A program made the position numbers and the translations under genes. 33,868 nucleotides of DNA from CAZHRJ01 sp964534765 (GTDB taxonomy: Bacteria; Lindowbacteria; 2-12-FULL-62-27), in NCBI GenBank assembly GCA_964534765.1, contig CAZHRJ010000015.1, positions 1 to 33,868 of the forward strand, given 5' to 3'. Below are positions 24,904-32,207 of the stretch, one piece after another. Below the pieces are notes generated by a model. That model saw only the letters and a program-made list of their open reading frames with translations, searched no databases and was not told where the DNA came from. The stretch's first letter is position 1, and each line of letters starts with the position of its first letter.

Positions 24904-25203
24904 ATGGCGGTTAAAATCGCAACCGTGGCTGATGTTCCGGCCGGCGGGAGCCTCTCGGTGACGGCGCCGGATGGAAGGGAAATCGCGTTATTTAATGTTG
25001 GCGGTGAAATTTGCGCCATGGACAATACCTGTCCACACGCCGGCGGGCCGCTGGGCGAGGGATCGTTGGAGGGATCGGTTGTGACCTGTCCGTGGCACGG
25101 ATGGTCATTCGACGTCAAAACCGGAGAATGCCAGAATAATCCGGACGTCACCCACACATGCCACAAAGTGACCATCCAGGCCGGTGATGTGTTGATCGAT
25201 TAA
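24904..25203 (+). CDS. Rieske [2Fe-2S] ferredoxin-like protein
   Basis: A 99-residue single-domain Rieske protein. The cluster ligands are in CPHAGGPLGEG and CPWHGWSFD, which give the Cys-x-His and Cys-x2-His pairs. It resembles the small electron carriers of the NirD/dioxygenase ferredoxin type. No oxygenase or nitrite reductase lies beside it, so the partner is unknown. ATG at 24904 has GGAAGGAG ten bases upstream; GTG at 24895 is too close to that site. It is divergent from dinG and is followed by a repeat-rich intergenic stretch. Confidence 0.9.
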   Translation: MAVKIATVADVPAGGSLSVTAPDGREIALFNVGGEICAMDNTCPHAGGPLGEGSLEGSVVTCPWHGWSFDVKTGECQNNPDVTHTCHKVTIQAGDVLID

Positions 25204-25218
25204 TTAGAGCCTGTAGCG

Positions 25219-25361
25219 CGTGTGAAAAAATCGAAAGAGTCACCACAGAGTTCACGGAGAATGAGCACGGAGATCACGGAGGAAATTTTGTAAGTTTGGT
25301 TCATCCAAGGAAAAAAAATAACTCCTCTGTGTCCTCCGTGTTAAAATCAATCTCTTCACAG
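25219..25361. repeat. Intergenic repeat cluster between Rieske and GH57 genes
   Basis: It starts with CGTGTGAAAAAATCGAAA, found again with one mismatch at 31936-31953. Purine-rich CACGGAG-type units follow (TTCACGGAG, GCACGGAG, ATCACGGAGG). At about 25321-25346 comes the inverted partner CTCCTCTGTGTCCTCCGTG. The two halves can pair into a long imperfect hairpin between the convergent genes, which may end transcription. Units of this CACAGAG/CACGGAG type are known as intergenic repeats in environmental bacteria. Confidence 0.7.
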
Positions 25362-25373
25362 AACCTGTGCCTG

Positions 25374-27347
25374 TTACCTGTGTTGCCCTTCCAGTTTCCG
25401 CCACCGGAGGTGTTGGCCTGTCCGGTCGATTGGTTTACCGGGCAACAGCGCCGGCTCGGAGACGGCCAGGATTGTGGAATGGAGACTTGCCTCCAGCCGA
25501 TACCGGCATCCGGGCCGGAGCCGGTGGACGTACCAGCTGCCGGCGGGTCCGCCGCTGGGAATGTCTTTCTCAAAGAAAGGCGGGGTCAGACACCGCAGGC
25601 GCAAAACAGTGTCCGGGGGTCGATCATCAAATCTCCACCACACATACGCCAGAAACGGACTCACCGGCTTCACGCCCAAATCAATCGCGCTGTCCGGATT
25701 CCGGTCGGGCCGGGCGCCTTTCGTTCTCCGCGCGCTGATAACCTGCCATGGCCGGGTGGTCAGCCACGGGAACAGATTCGTGTCGGACTCGAGCGTCTCC
25801 AATGATCGGCCGGAAACCGCCCGGTCTTTGACGGCTTGATACAGTCCCCAGAACCGGCCCAGACATTTGTCCACCCGGTCGATCGCGTAGGGCCGGATTC
25901 CGCCGGAGGTCGTCGCGATGAACGGCCAGTCGGAACTCTGCGCCAATAATAGCTCCCGGCCCATCTGGGCCAGCGCGCGACGCTCCACCGCCGTCAGGGT
26001 GGTCGCCCGCCCAAACTCGCGGACAGCCGCGGTCATGGCGGCGTTGGCCCTGGCAAGTTTTGGCGCGAGTTCGTCATTCGTGCCGTTCAGCCAGACACGA
26101 TAATATCCGCCGTCGCCCCAGCTCGACGCCGCCGCCTCCGCCTCGTGCCGGATTCGATCCTCCAGAACATCCCGGGGCGTCGCAAACCTAAACGGCACTC
26201 GCTGCTCGTGGGCCTTCCGAAACACATACTCCAAAAATTTCGGCCCCTCATGCCACCAGTGCCCGAACAGTTCCGCGTCGTAGGGCGCGACAATCACAGG
26301 CGTGTCCTGGCGCATCGATTTCAATAATCCGTAGGATTGACTCGCGCGATTCCGCACAAAATGCGCGCCGTGTCCCGCCGCGCGGCGCAGCGCCATCCAC
26401 GGGACGTAGGGCGCCTTGTAGGACGAGGATTTGTCCGTCACCCGGAAATATTTCAGCCCGATCGGAATCCGGCCCGTGCGGTCGGGCCGGAATGGGAGGA
26501 TCTGTTCTTCCGACAAAAAATAGCCCAGGTCCTTGTGATGCTCCGCATACCAGCCGTCGCCCGGATACCCTTCCGTCGCGCTCCAGACCTGTTTCGACGT
26601 CTCCGTGTCCCGGCCCAGCGCGACAACGCCGGCGGGCGTGTGGATCGGCGCGTGGACACCGTGGGGCGGTCGCGGAGTGGCGTTGGTGATGCCGTGCCCG
26701 TCGAGAAAAAAATACCGGATACCGGCCCGCGCCAGTAGATCGTCCGTCCCCGGCCGGCCGTCGTGGCCCGGTAAAAAGGCGCATTCAGACAACCACATAC
26801 CCAGGGGCGCGCGACCGAAAAACCGGCGGTGAGATTCCACGCCAACCAGAACCTGCGCCGCGGCCGACGCCGGCTCATCCTGCAGGTGCGGTAGAAATCC
26901 GTGGGTGGCCGGGGTCGTGATCAGTTCGATCCGGCCGGATTTTTGCCAGTATTTGAATCCGTTCGCGAAATTTTTTCCAAACCGCTCATAGACATCCAGC
27001 GCCTGCCGGACGTGGTAGTAGAAATGCATCGCCGCGGGATAAAATCGGCTCCCCTCCGTCCGGTCGCGCTCCTTGGCCGTGAGGACCGCGAGACGCTTTA
27101 AATGCCGATCCAGTCGCTCGTTTAACAGCCGGTCGCAAAACATCGCCAGAAGAGGCGGCGAGATCGACATCGTCAATCGGAACGGCACACCGCTTTTGTC
27201 CAGCCGGTCGAACATGGCCAATAGAGGCGCGTAGACTTCCCACGTCGCCTCGTAAAACCACCACTCAAACCCGTGTTCCTCAACCTCCGGATGACGGATG
27301 TACGGCAGGTGCGCGTGAAGCACGATGCAGAGATTGACCTGCCGCAA
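25374..27347 (-). CDS. GH57 1,4-alpha-glucan branching enzyme with C-terminal DUF4912
   Basis: A 657-residue cytoplasmic enzyme. The GH57 start is CIVLHAHLPYIRHPE. The nucleophile glutamate is in MWLSECAFLPG (about residue 187) and the acid aspartate in APYDAELFGHWWHEGPKFLE (about 355). The middle helical domain (ELAPKLARANAAMTAAV, then LLLAQSSDWPF) matches GH57 branching enzymes. They introduce alpha-1,6 branches into glycogen-like glucan. The last 110 residues (FLAYVWWRFDD, then GSWYVHRLRPGCRYRLEASL) look like a DUF4912 domain. The start is TTG at 27347, two bases after cobM. Neighbours are cobalamin and lipid A genes, not other glycogen genes. Confidence 0.9.
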   Translation of the reverse strand: MRQVNLCIVLHAHLPYIRHPEVEEHGFEWWFYEATWEVYAPLLAMFDRLDKSGVPFRLTMSISPPLLAMFCDRLLNERLDRHLKRLAVLTAKERDRTEGSRFYPAAMHFYYHVRQALDVYERFGKNFANGFKYWQKSGRIELITTPATHGFLPHLQDEPASAAAQVLVGVESHRRFFGRAPLGMWLSECAFLPGHDGRPGTDDLLARAGIRYFFLDGHGITNATPRPPHGVHAPIHTPAGVVALGRDTETSKQVWSATEGYPGDGWYAEHHKDLGYFLSEEQILPFRPDRTGRIPIGLKYFRVTDKSSSYKAPYVPWMALRRAAGHGAHFVRNRASQSYGLLKSMRQDTPVIVAPYDAELFGHWWHEGPKFLEYVFRKAHEQRVPFRFATPRDVLEDRIRHEAEAAASSWGDGGYYRVWLNGTNDELAPKLARANAAMTAAVREFGRATTLTAVERRALAQMGRELLLAQSSDWPFIATTSGGIRPYAIDRVDKCLGRFWGLYQAVKDRAVSGRSLETLESDTNLFPWLTTRPWQVISARRTKGARPDRNPDSAIDLGVKPVSPFLAYVWWRFDDRPPDTVLRLRCLTPPFFEKDIPSGGPAGSWYVHRLRPGCRYRLEASLHSTILAVSEPALLPGKPIDRTGQHLRWRKLEGQHR

Positions 27348-27349
27348 GA

Positions 27350-28129
27350 CTACACCGACGCCTTGCGATATTCGTGGCTGAATGCGGGGTCATAGAGTTT
27401 AGACCGGGTGTGTTTGGATCGTTTTCCCCGCTCCCGGACAGCCTCGCCCACCAGAATCAGCGCGGTCTTCGTTATCTTTTCTCGCTTCAGTGTCTCCGCG
27501 AGCTTGTCCAGCCGGCACCGCGCGACCCGCTCATCCGGCCAGGTGACCCGGGAGATGATCGCGGCCGGAGTATCGCCCGGATAGCCGCCCTCCAGAAGAT
27601 CCCGCTGAATGTCCGGGCCGAGCGACGCTGATAGAAAAAGGACCACCAGCGCGCGGTGACCGGCGAGTTCTTTCAGTTTCTCGTTCCCGGGCATGGGCGT
27701 CCGGCCGGCGGCGCGGCTTAAAATGACCGTCTGGCATATTTCGGGCAGCGTCAGCTCCTGGCCCAGCGCGGCGGCGGCGGCCGTAAAGGAACTCACACCG
27801 GGGACCGTCTCCAGCGTGACGCCGATCTTCGCCAGCGCTTCAGACTGCTCGGCCGAGGCCCCAAAAATCGTCGGATCGCCCGAGGCCAGCCGGACAACTC
27901 GCTTGCCCGCGCGGACCGCGGCGCCGATCACATCGACGATCTGCTCGAGCGTCAACTTCGCGCTGTCGTGCAGCTGTGCGTGGGGCGGCGCCATTTTCAG
28001 AACGTCGGGAGGGATGAGCGACCCTGCGTACACGACCACATCGGCCTCCGACAAAAGCCGCCGGCCCTTGACCGTGATCAGTTCCGGATCACCAGGACCC
28101 GCGCCGACCAGATGGACAACCTGACTCAT
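27350..28129 (-). CDS. cobM: Precorrin-4 C11-methyltransferase
   Basis: A 259-residue tetrapyrrole methylase (CobM/CbiF). VHLVGAGPGDPELITVKGRRLL, VVVYAGSLI, VVRLASGDPTIFG, and TVPGVSSFTAAAAALGQELTLPE are the SAM- and substrate-binding segments of this subgroup. The enzyme methylates C11 in corrin ring synthesis. The start overlaps the cobJ stop by 4 bases. Only cobJ and cobM of the pathway are in the window, with no cobalamin riboswitch upstream. The aerobic name is used for convenience; the same family serves the anaerobic pathway as CbiF. Confidence 0.93.
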   Translation of the reverse strand: MSQVVHLVGAGPGDPELITVKGRRLLSEADVVVYAGSLIPPDVLKMAPPHAQLHDSAKLTLEQIVDVIGAAVRAGKRVVRLASGDPTIFGASAEQSEALAKIGVTLETVPGVSSFTAAAAALGQELTLPEICQTVILSRAAGRTPMPGNEKLKELAGHRALVVLFLSASLGPDIQRDLLEGGYPGDTPAAIISRVTWPDERVARCRLDKLAETLKREKITKTALILVGEAVRERGKRSKHTRSKLYDPAFSHEYRKASV

Positions 28130-28995
28130 GAATTGAGACGCAGCGAAATTCCAGGTTTTTGGCCTTCGAGGACTTCGCCGGTTTCCAGGACGTATTTGTT
28201 CTCATACCCGCGCGGCGTGACCATGACGCCATCTCGGGCGAACGTGTGGGAATTGCCGACGAGAATGGTTGTGAGCATGCCGATTTCGTGAGTGCACATG
28301 TCGGCCAGAGTGGTGAGGACAATATTTTGAGCGCTTCGGTAGGCCGATTTGATGATGCCGACGGGTGTTTCGGGCTTGCGGTATTTGAGGAGTATTTCCC
28401 GGGCCTTTTTGAGCTGCCAGTTCCGGCGTTTGGATTGCGGGTTGTAGATGCCGATCACAAAATCGGCCGCGGCAGCGGCTTCCATCCGCTTCTCGATCAC
28501 TGGCCACGGCGTCAGCAAATCGCTCATGCTGATCGACGCAAAATCGTGCATGATCGGCGCGCCCAGCAGCGCTCCGATCGCCGTCATCGCCGTCACGCCC
28601 GGCACCACTTCCACGCTGATCTCGGCGTCCGGCGCAATCACGCCGGTCTTGATCGCGCCGCCTGCCTGACCGTCCTCGGCCGGTTTCCATCCGCGCTCAA
28701 ACAACACTTCGTATACCAGACCCGCCATCCCGTATATGCCCGAATCGCCGCTCGATACCACCGACACCGTCTGACCCTGCGAGGCCTTCTCCACCGACGC
28801 CTTCGCGCGGTCGATCTCCTCGGTCATCCCCGTGGAAATGATCTCCTTGCCGGCGATTTGCGAACTGACCAGCTCAATGTAGGTCGAATACCCGACAATA
28901 ACGCCCGATTCCTCGATCGCCTCCCTGGCCCGGGTCGTAAAATGCTCGATGGCCCCGGGTCCAACGCCCACCAGAAAAATCTTTCCGTTAGTCAT
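28126..28995 (-). CDS. cobJ: Precorrin-3B C17-methyltransferase
   Basis: A 289-residue tetrapyrrole methylase of the CobJ/CbiH group. Typical segments are IFLVGVGPGAIEHFTTRA, VIVGYSTYIELV, VSVVSSGDSGIYGMAGLVYE, VVPGVTAMTAIGALLGAPIMHDFASISMSDLLTPW and GIYNPQSKRRNWQL. The enzyme methylates C17 with ring contraction. A slightly longer loop before EISVEVVPG (WKPAEDGQAGGAIKTG) is noted. The start overlaps the end of lpxK by 8 bases and the stop overlaps cobM, so the genes are translated together. Confidence 0.93.
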   Translation of the reverse strand: MTNGKIFLVGVGPGAIEHFTTRAREAIEESGVIVGYSTYIELVSSQIAGKEIISTGMTEEIDRAKASVEKASQGQTVSVVSSGDSGIYGMAGLVYEVLFERGWKPAEDGQAGGAIKTGVIAPDAEISVEVVPGVTAMTAIGALLGAPIMHDFASISMSDLLTPWPVIEKRMEAAAAADFVIGIYNPQSKRRNWQLKKAREILLKYRKPETPVGIIKSAYRSAQNIVLTTLADMCTHEIGMLTTILVGNSHTFARDGVMVTPRGYENKYVLETGEVLEGQKPGISLRLNS

Positions 28996-30046
28996 TCAGA
29001 CACTCCTCGATTTTTTTCCATAACAGCGATTCATTCGATAAAATCTTGATCCGGACCGGGACAACATAAATCGGCGGGAGGGCAAGCGCAAGCGGGATGA
29101 GTTTGACGGCATCCTTGGCGGTGGTCACCAACGCGTCGCACCCGTCGGCTTCGGCGAGAAGTTTTGACTGGACAGCTCGGTTGTGGTAATCGACATGATC
29201 GGGCAGACGAAGATACCGGTCGGATGTCCCCTGTGGCCGGATCAGCGCCTCCGGCGCCCAAGGTGCCGGCGTCTCCGACGCCGGCCGGATTTTCCGACAC
29301 TGATCGAAAAAATCGGTTTCGGGACCCAAGCCGGCCACCCACAGGATTTTTTGATCGGGCGTTAATGATATCGCCCCCCGTCGGGATACCCCGGGTCCGG
29401 TCGCCGTCGTTGGTTTCACACCTGCGTGGATTTCGCCCGTCTCTTTCACAAAATACACTGTTTCCGATTCTTCCCGGGGCGACCGCATCCCGTTTGGGAC
29501 CAACAAAATATCCGCGCCACGCTGGGCGCTTCGATAGTCTCGCAGCGGCACTCCGTTTTTCGGCCATATCAGCAGATCCAAATCCCTCCGAATCCGATGA
29601 TGCTGAAACGCATCGTCGATGAGTATGACATCCACCTCCGGCCTACGCCTCAGCATTAGCTTCGCCGCCGCCGTCTTGTCCTCTCCGCTGCTGATCCATA
29701 TCCTCTCTGTTCCCTCACCCAATCCCAGGAGGCAATAGAGTAACGCCGCCTCGTCACCGATGACGTACGGATCTAAATTCCCCCCCGTCAATTCATGCGG
29801 ACCCGCCAACCCACCATATGACCGGCACACTACCCCGACGGCGAATCCTTTCTTGACAAGATTCTCCGCCAGATACTGGACCAACATCGTCTTACCACTT
29901 CCTCCAAAAGACAGATTCCCGACTCCAATAACCGGTGCATCCAGCCCGATTTTTGACAATATGTTGATATTATATAGGTTACGGTGTATCCAACAGCCGC
30001 TTCTATAGATAACATCTAGATTTCTAAGGAGATGTGTATTAAGCAT
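28988..30046 (-). CDS. lpxK: Tetraacyldisaccharide 4'-kinase (lipid A)
   Basis: A 352-residue LpxK. The P-loop is IGVGNLSFGGSGKTMLVQYL, followed by AVGVVCRSYGG. The family motif appears as LIDDAFQHHRIRRDLDLLIW. The late HVDYHNRAV and LVTTAKDAVKL segments are typical. The enzyme phosphorylates lipid A disaccharide at the inner membrane, which implies an outer membrane with LPS. Residues about 254-268 come from a short palindromic repeat (RPASETPAPWAPEA) lying between conserved blocks. The first 30 codons are clearly AT-richer than the rest. A TATATATATA stretch at 30067-30076 could carry a -10 element. Confidence 0.92.
   Translation of the reverse strand: MLNTHLLRNLDVIYRSGCWIHRNLYNINILSKIGLDAPVIGVGNLSFGGSGKTMLVQYLAENLVKKGFAVGVVCRSYGGLAGPHELTGGNLDPYVIGDEAALLYCLLGLGEGTERIWISSGEDKTAAAKLMLRRRPEVDVILIDDAFQHHRIRRDLDLLIWPKNGVPLRDYRSAQRGADILLVPNGMRSPREESETVYFVKETGEIHAGVKPTTATGPGVSRRGAISLTPDQKILWVAGLGPETDFFDQCRKIRPASETPAPWAPEALIRPQGTSDRYLRLPDHVDYHNRAVQSKLLAEADGCDALVTTAKDAVKLIPLALALPPIYVVPVRIKILSNESLLWKKIEECLND
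29244..29288 (-). repeat. Palindromic repeat inside lpxK, copy 3 (shorter variant)
   Basis: A related 45-bp form. It keeps the CCGGCGCC end and the GTCTCCGACGCCGGCCGG end but lacks the middle of the 47-bp version. At 29265-29285 nine-base arms (GCCGGCGTC/GACGCCGGC) enclose the loop TCC, and AGCGCC-TCC-GGCGCC precedes it. It is translated in the same frame as copies 1 and 2. Confidence 0.85.
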
Positions 30047-30091
30047 TGATTTTGGAGCGCCTCTCCATATATATATAGGCCACTTCCAGAC

Positions 30092-30715
30092 TCATTTATT
30101 GCCGAACACCGCACGGAACGGGTCCCGGACGGAATGGATGAGAAAGCGGCTGAGTCGTTCAGCCCATGTAGGATTTACGAGCAGGTGGTGTTGTTCGGGT
30201 TTCAGGGAATCGGGCTGGTGGTGAGCGCGCAGTTTTGCGGCGGCGGCCAGGTCGATGCGTTTGAACGTTTCGAACAGGGGATGGCCCTTTTCGAACGCGG
30301 CCCCGAAATCGATAATGAAAGGTATTTGTTCCTGTCCAACTCCGTGGGCCGTTGGAGGGGGTGTGGGTTCAACGACGAGGATATTATCCCTCTTTTTCAA
30401 ATCCGAGTGAGCGACCCCGCGGGCGTGGATATCGGCAATGAGGCGGTCGATGTCATCCAGAAAAGCGATCGAGATTTGTCCTTTCCGATAATCCGACAAC
30501 GGCCGGCCGTCGACCGCCTCAAGGAGAAGTCCATCCGCGGTCATTCCCAGGCAAGCCGGTATGCCCCGAATGTCGGACAGTTTCAGGTACATCCGTTTTT
30601 CCCGGGACAGAGTCCACTGGCTGATCAGCCGCAGAACGCCGTGCCTGGGAGTTTTGAGGATGCAAGGTTTGCCATTGTGGGTGAGACGCCGGATTTCAGA
30701 CTGAACGCCGGTCAC
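30092..30715 (-). CDS. Lipopolysaccharide kinase-type protein kinase fold
   Basis: A 207-residue protein with compact kinase motifs. The ATP lysine is Lys21 (CILK), and Glu39 lies in REKRMYL. The catalytic loop is HSDLKKRDN (residues 103-111), and the metal site is IIDFGAA (about 134-140). This matches the WaaP/Kdo-kinase and RIO-like small kinases, which phosphorylate LPS core sugars, but glycine-loop details are missing. Its place just before lpxK supports a role in LPS phosphorylation; this is inference. The start is GTG at 30715, twelve bases after the trxA stop. Confidence 0.75.
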   Translation of the reverse strand: MTGVQSEIRRLTHNGKPCILKTPRHGVLRLISQWTLSREKRMYLKLSDIRGIPACLGMTADGLLLEAVDGRPLSDYRKGQISIAFLDDIDRLIADIHARGVAHSDLKKRDNILVVEPTPPPTAHGVGQEQIPFIIDFGAAFEKGHPLFETFKRIDLAAAAKLRAHHQPDSLKPEQHHLLVNPTWAERLSRFLIHSVRDPFRAVFGNK

Positions 30716-30727
30716 GGGTGAACAATC

Positions 30728-31051
30728 CTATTTGAGCGCGTCCTCTATGCGGGATTTGAGATTTTCCTTGCTGACGGCCCCGATGACCTGTCCGGCGATG
30801 ATGCCGTTTTTAAACAAAAGCAGTGTGGGGATGGACCGGATCCCGAACTGGATCGCCGTCTCGTTGTTGGTGTCGATGTCAACTTTGCCGAATTTGACCT
30901 TCCCGATGTATTCCTTGGATAACTCCTCCACGATGGGAGCGATCATCCGACAAGGCCCGCACCAGATGGCCCAAAAATCGACCAGCACCGGCAGATCCGA
31001 CTTGGTGACCTCCGCATCGAATGTGGCGTCTGTAATCTCCATAACCGACAT
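30728..31051 (-). CDS. trxA: Thioredoxin
   Basis: A 107-residue thioredoxin with the active site WCGPC (DFWAIWCGPCRMIAPIVEEL), the cis-proline loop SIPTLLLFKNG and the usual helix at the end. It reduces protein disulfides in the cytoplasm. ATG at 31051 has a perfect AAGGAGG seven bases upstream. It has its own promoter (31088-31116) and is first in the run that continues with the LPS-type kinase and lpxK. Confidence 0.96.
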   Translation of the reverse strand: MSVMEITDATFDAEVTKSDLPVLVDFWAIWCGPCRMIAPIVEELSKEYIGKVKFGKVDIDTNNETAIQFGIRSIPTLLLFKNGIIAGQVIGAVSKENLKSRIEDALK

Positions 31052-31087
31052 GGTCCAACCTCCTTGGTGGCGAATTCGACAAGCTCC

Positions 31088-31116
31088 ACCATAACAACCA
31101 GGTTAAACAGGGTCAA
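31088..31116 (-). promoter_or_regulatory. Promoter for trxA and the genes after it
   Basis: On the minus strand TTGACC (31116-31111), a 17-base spacer and TATGGT (31093-31088). The predicted start is near 31081, which leaves a leader of about 30 bases containing the AAGGAGG site. Confidence 0.55.
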
Positions 31117-31148
31117 CATCCTTATTGGTTCTGAGCAGGTTGGGAAGC

Positions 31149-31177
31149 TTGTCTCCTGCCGGGTATTCTGGGATACT
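31149..31177 (+). promoter_or_regulatory. Candidate promoter for the nucleotidyltransferase pair
   Basis: TTGTCT (31149-31154), a 17-base spacer and GATACT (31172-31177). The GTG start at 31184 lies six bases further, where transcription would begin. Both boxes are only partial matches. Confidence 0.3.
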
Positions 31178-31183
31178 GCTGGG

Positions 31184-31702
31184 GTGTATTACGAAACGCT
31201 TTTCCACCGCCTGAATCACTATCGAGTGAATTACCTCGTTTGCGGGGGATTGGCCGTGAACCTCCTGGGCGTCCCTCGATATACAAAAGACACGGACCTC
31301 CTGGTTGATTTGGGTCCGAAAAATCTTGAACGCCTCTGGGACGCGATGGTCTCCATGGGCTACAAACCCGTTCGGCCGGTCAACCGCAATCAATTTACGG
31401 CCAAGGGCGCCGTTCGATGGCTCACGCGGGAAAAGAACGCGGTGGTGTTCAGCTTTGTCATTCCGGATCAGCCGTTTTCGCTGGTGGATATTCTCCTGGA
31501 CAGTCCCATCCCATATTCGACGGCCCGAAAACATTTCAAGAAGGCTAAAATGGGCGATTTGACGATTCCGCTCATTTCCGCGTCTGATTTGATCTCCATG
31601 AAAAAAAAGGCTGGTCGAGACCAGGATTTATCCGACATCCGGGCCCTTCGGAAGGTGGTGAAGCATGTCCGAAAGATCCAACCCCGGCGAGCGTCGCCGT
31701 AG
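31184..31702 (+). CDS. Nucleotidyltransferase-fold protein (AbiEii/MNT-like)
   Basis: A 172-residue protein. YLVCGGLAVNLLGVPRYTKDTDLLVDL has the GG-x9-DxD arrangement of the nucleotidyltransferase superfamily as seen in AbiEii, MNT and related stand-alone enzymes. VDILLDSP supplies a third acidic residue, and LISASDLISMKKKAGRDQDLSDIRAL is the usual end. Such proteins often pair with a small second gene, some as toxin-antitoxin modules. GTG at 31184 is chosen because it starts just before the conserved part; the frame is open further upstream across the trxA promoter. The next gene starts inside its 3' end. Confidence 0.8.
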   Translation: MYYETLFHRLNHYRVNYLVCGGLAVNLLGVPRYTKDTDLLVDLGPKNLERLWDAMVSMGYKPVRPVNRNQFTAKGAVRWLTREKNAVVFSFVIPDQPFSLVDILLDSPIPYSTARKHFKKAKMGDLTIPLISASDLISMKKKAGRDQDLSDIRALRKVVKHVRKIQPRRASP

Positions 31703-31898
31703 GACCCGCCGGAGGACGGGTCCTCCGGCGGGCCGCGGGTTTTCCTATTCGGTAACGGACGAGCAGATCAGGGAATGGATTCGGTTTCCGGTTCGGCAGA
31801 AACTCCGCTGGCTCGAAGAGGCCAATCGGTTCAATGAAAAAATTCTTCGCGGCCGGACACTTAAAATCTGGGAAGCCTTTCGGGCAGGGAGGATATAA
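31665..31898 (+). CDS. Small partner of the nucleotidyltransferase
   Basis: A 77-residue basic protein. It starts with ATG inside the end of the previous gene, six bases after AGGTGG. The conserved-looking part is YSVTDEQIREWIRFPVRQKLRWLEEANRFNEKIL, a pattern I know from small genes found beside nucleotidyltransferases. The N-terminal 25 residues are arginine-rich and largely encoded by a 28-bp palindrome. If the pair is a toxin-antitoxin module, this would be the antitoxin or a binding partner; nothing in the sequence proves that. Confidence 0.6.
   Translation: MSERSNPGERRRRTRRRTGPPAGRGFSYSVTDEQIREWIRFPVRQKLRWLEEANRFNEKILRGRTLKIWEAFRAGRI
31705..31732. repeat. 28-bp near-perfect palindrome within the small partner gene
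   Basis: CCCGCCGGAGGAC and GTCCTCCGGCGGG form 13-bp arms around GG. An alternative pairing uses GGACCCG (31702-31708) with CGGGTCC (31717-31723). It starts two bases after the nucleotidyltransferase stop but is translated in the overlapping partner gene. No U-run follows. Confidence 0.85.
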
Positions 31899-31935
31899 GC
31901 AGGAGTCGACGTCGTAAGGGGCCAAAGGGTCAGAA

Positions 31936-31989
31936 CGTGTGAAAAAATTGAAAATATCCGCGTCATCTCCGCGTCATCTCCGCGCCTCT
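31936..31989. repeat. Intergenic repeats: shared 18-mer and three 11-bp units
   Basis: CGTGTGAAAAAATTGAAA (31936-31953) matches 25219-25236 in 17 of 18 bases. It is followed by TCCGCGTCATC twice (31957-31978) and TCCGCGCCTCT (31979-31989). The 11-bp period is close to one helical turn. No gene is seen between 31899 and 32292; the rest of that stretch holds the promoter and leader described separately. Confidence 0.75.
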
Positions 31990-32050
31990 GCCGTTAAAGT
32001 ATTGCCTTCCTGCCCTCCACCGCCTGCCGGTAATATTTTTTCAAAAAAAC

Positions 32051-32078
32051 TTGACATAAACCCCAATTTTGGTACATT
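32051..32078 (+). promoter_or_regulatory. Promoter for the terminal secreted protein gene
   Basis: A perfect TTGACA (32051-32056), a 16-base spacer and TACATT (32073-32078), with an A-run just upstream. The predicted start is near 32085, giving a leader of about 208 bases. Confidence 0.65.
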
Positions 32079-32109
32079 CACCTAATTACCCTGACAGGTC
32101 GGTTCCTTT

Positions 32110-32201
32110 CTCGGCCCATCAGCGTAAGGCCCTACTCCGCTTCGCGGGGACGGCAAAATAGGCTCAAGATCGGCATGAGAAATCAGCCGAGTCACTTGGC
32201 T
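32110..32201 (+). promoter_or_regulatory. Structured leader, possible riboswitch or attenuator
   Basis: CTCGGC (32110-32115) can pair with GCCGAG (32186-32191), closing a three-way arrangement. One arm is CCTA/TAGG (32131-32134 with 32159-32162) capped by CTCCGC-TTC-GCGGGG. The other is CTCA/TGAG (32163-32166 with 32076-type partner at 32176-32179). The unpaired GGGGAC and GGCAAAA recall the c-di-GMP-I (GEMM) aptamer, but the match is partial. The closing helix uses the same bases as the left arm of the terminator, so the two folds exclude each other. Confidence 0.45.
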
Positions 32202-32207
32202 TTTTTT
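32185..32207 (+). terminator. Intrinsic terminator in the leader
   Basis: AGCCGAG, loop TCA and CTTGGCT form a 7-bp stem (one G-U pair) followed by seven T. It lies about 85 bases before the chosen start codon and after the promoter, so it would stop transcription before the gene unless the antiterminator helix forms. Confidence 0.8.

Noticed and set aside
28996..30091. A cobalamin riboswitch upstream of cobJ/cobM
   Set aside because: cobJ starts inside lpxK, and the short region before lpxK is AT-rich without B12-box-like sequence.
31702..31745. The palindrome after the nucleotidyltransferase as an intrinsic terminator
   Set aside because: It lacks a U-run directly after the stem and lies inside the overlapping second gene, which has a good ribosome site.
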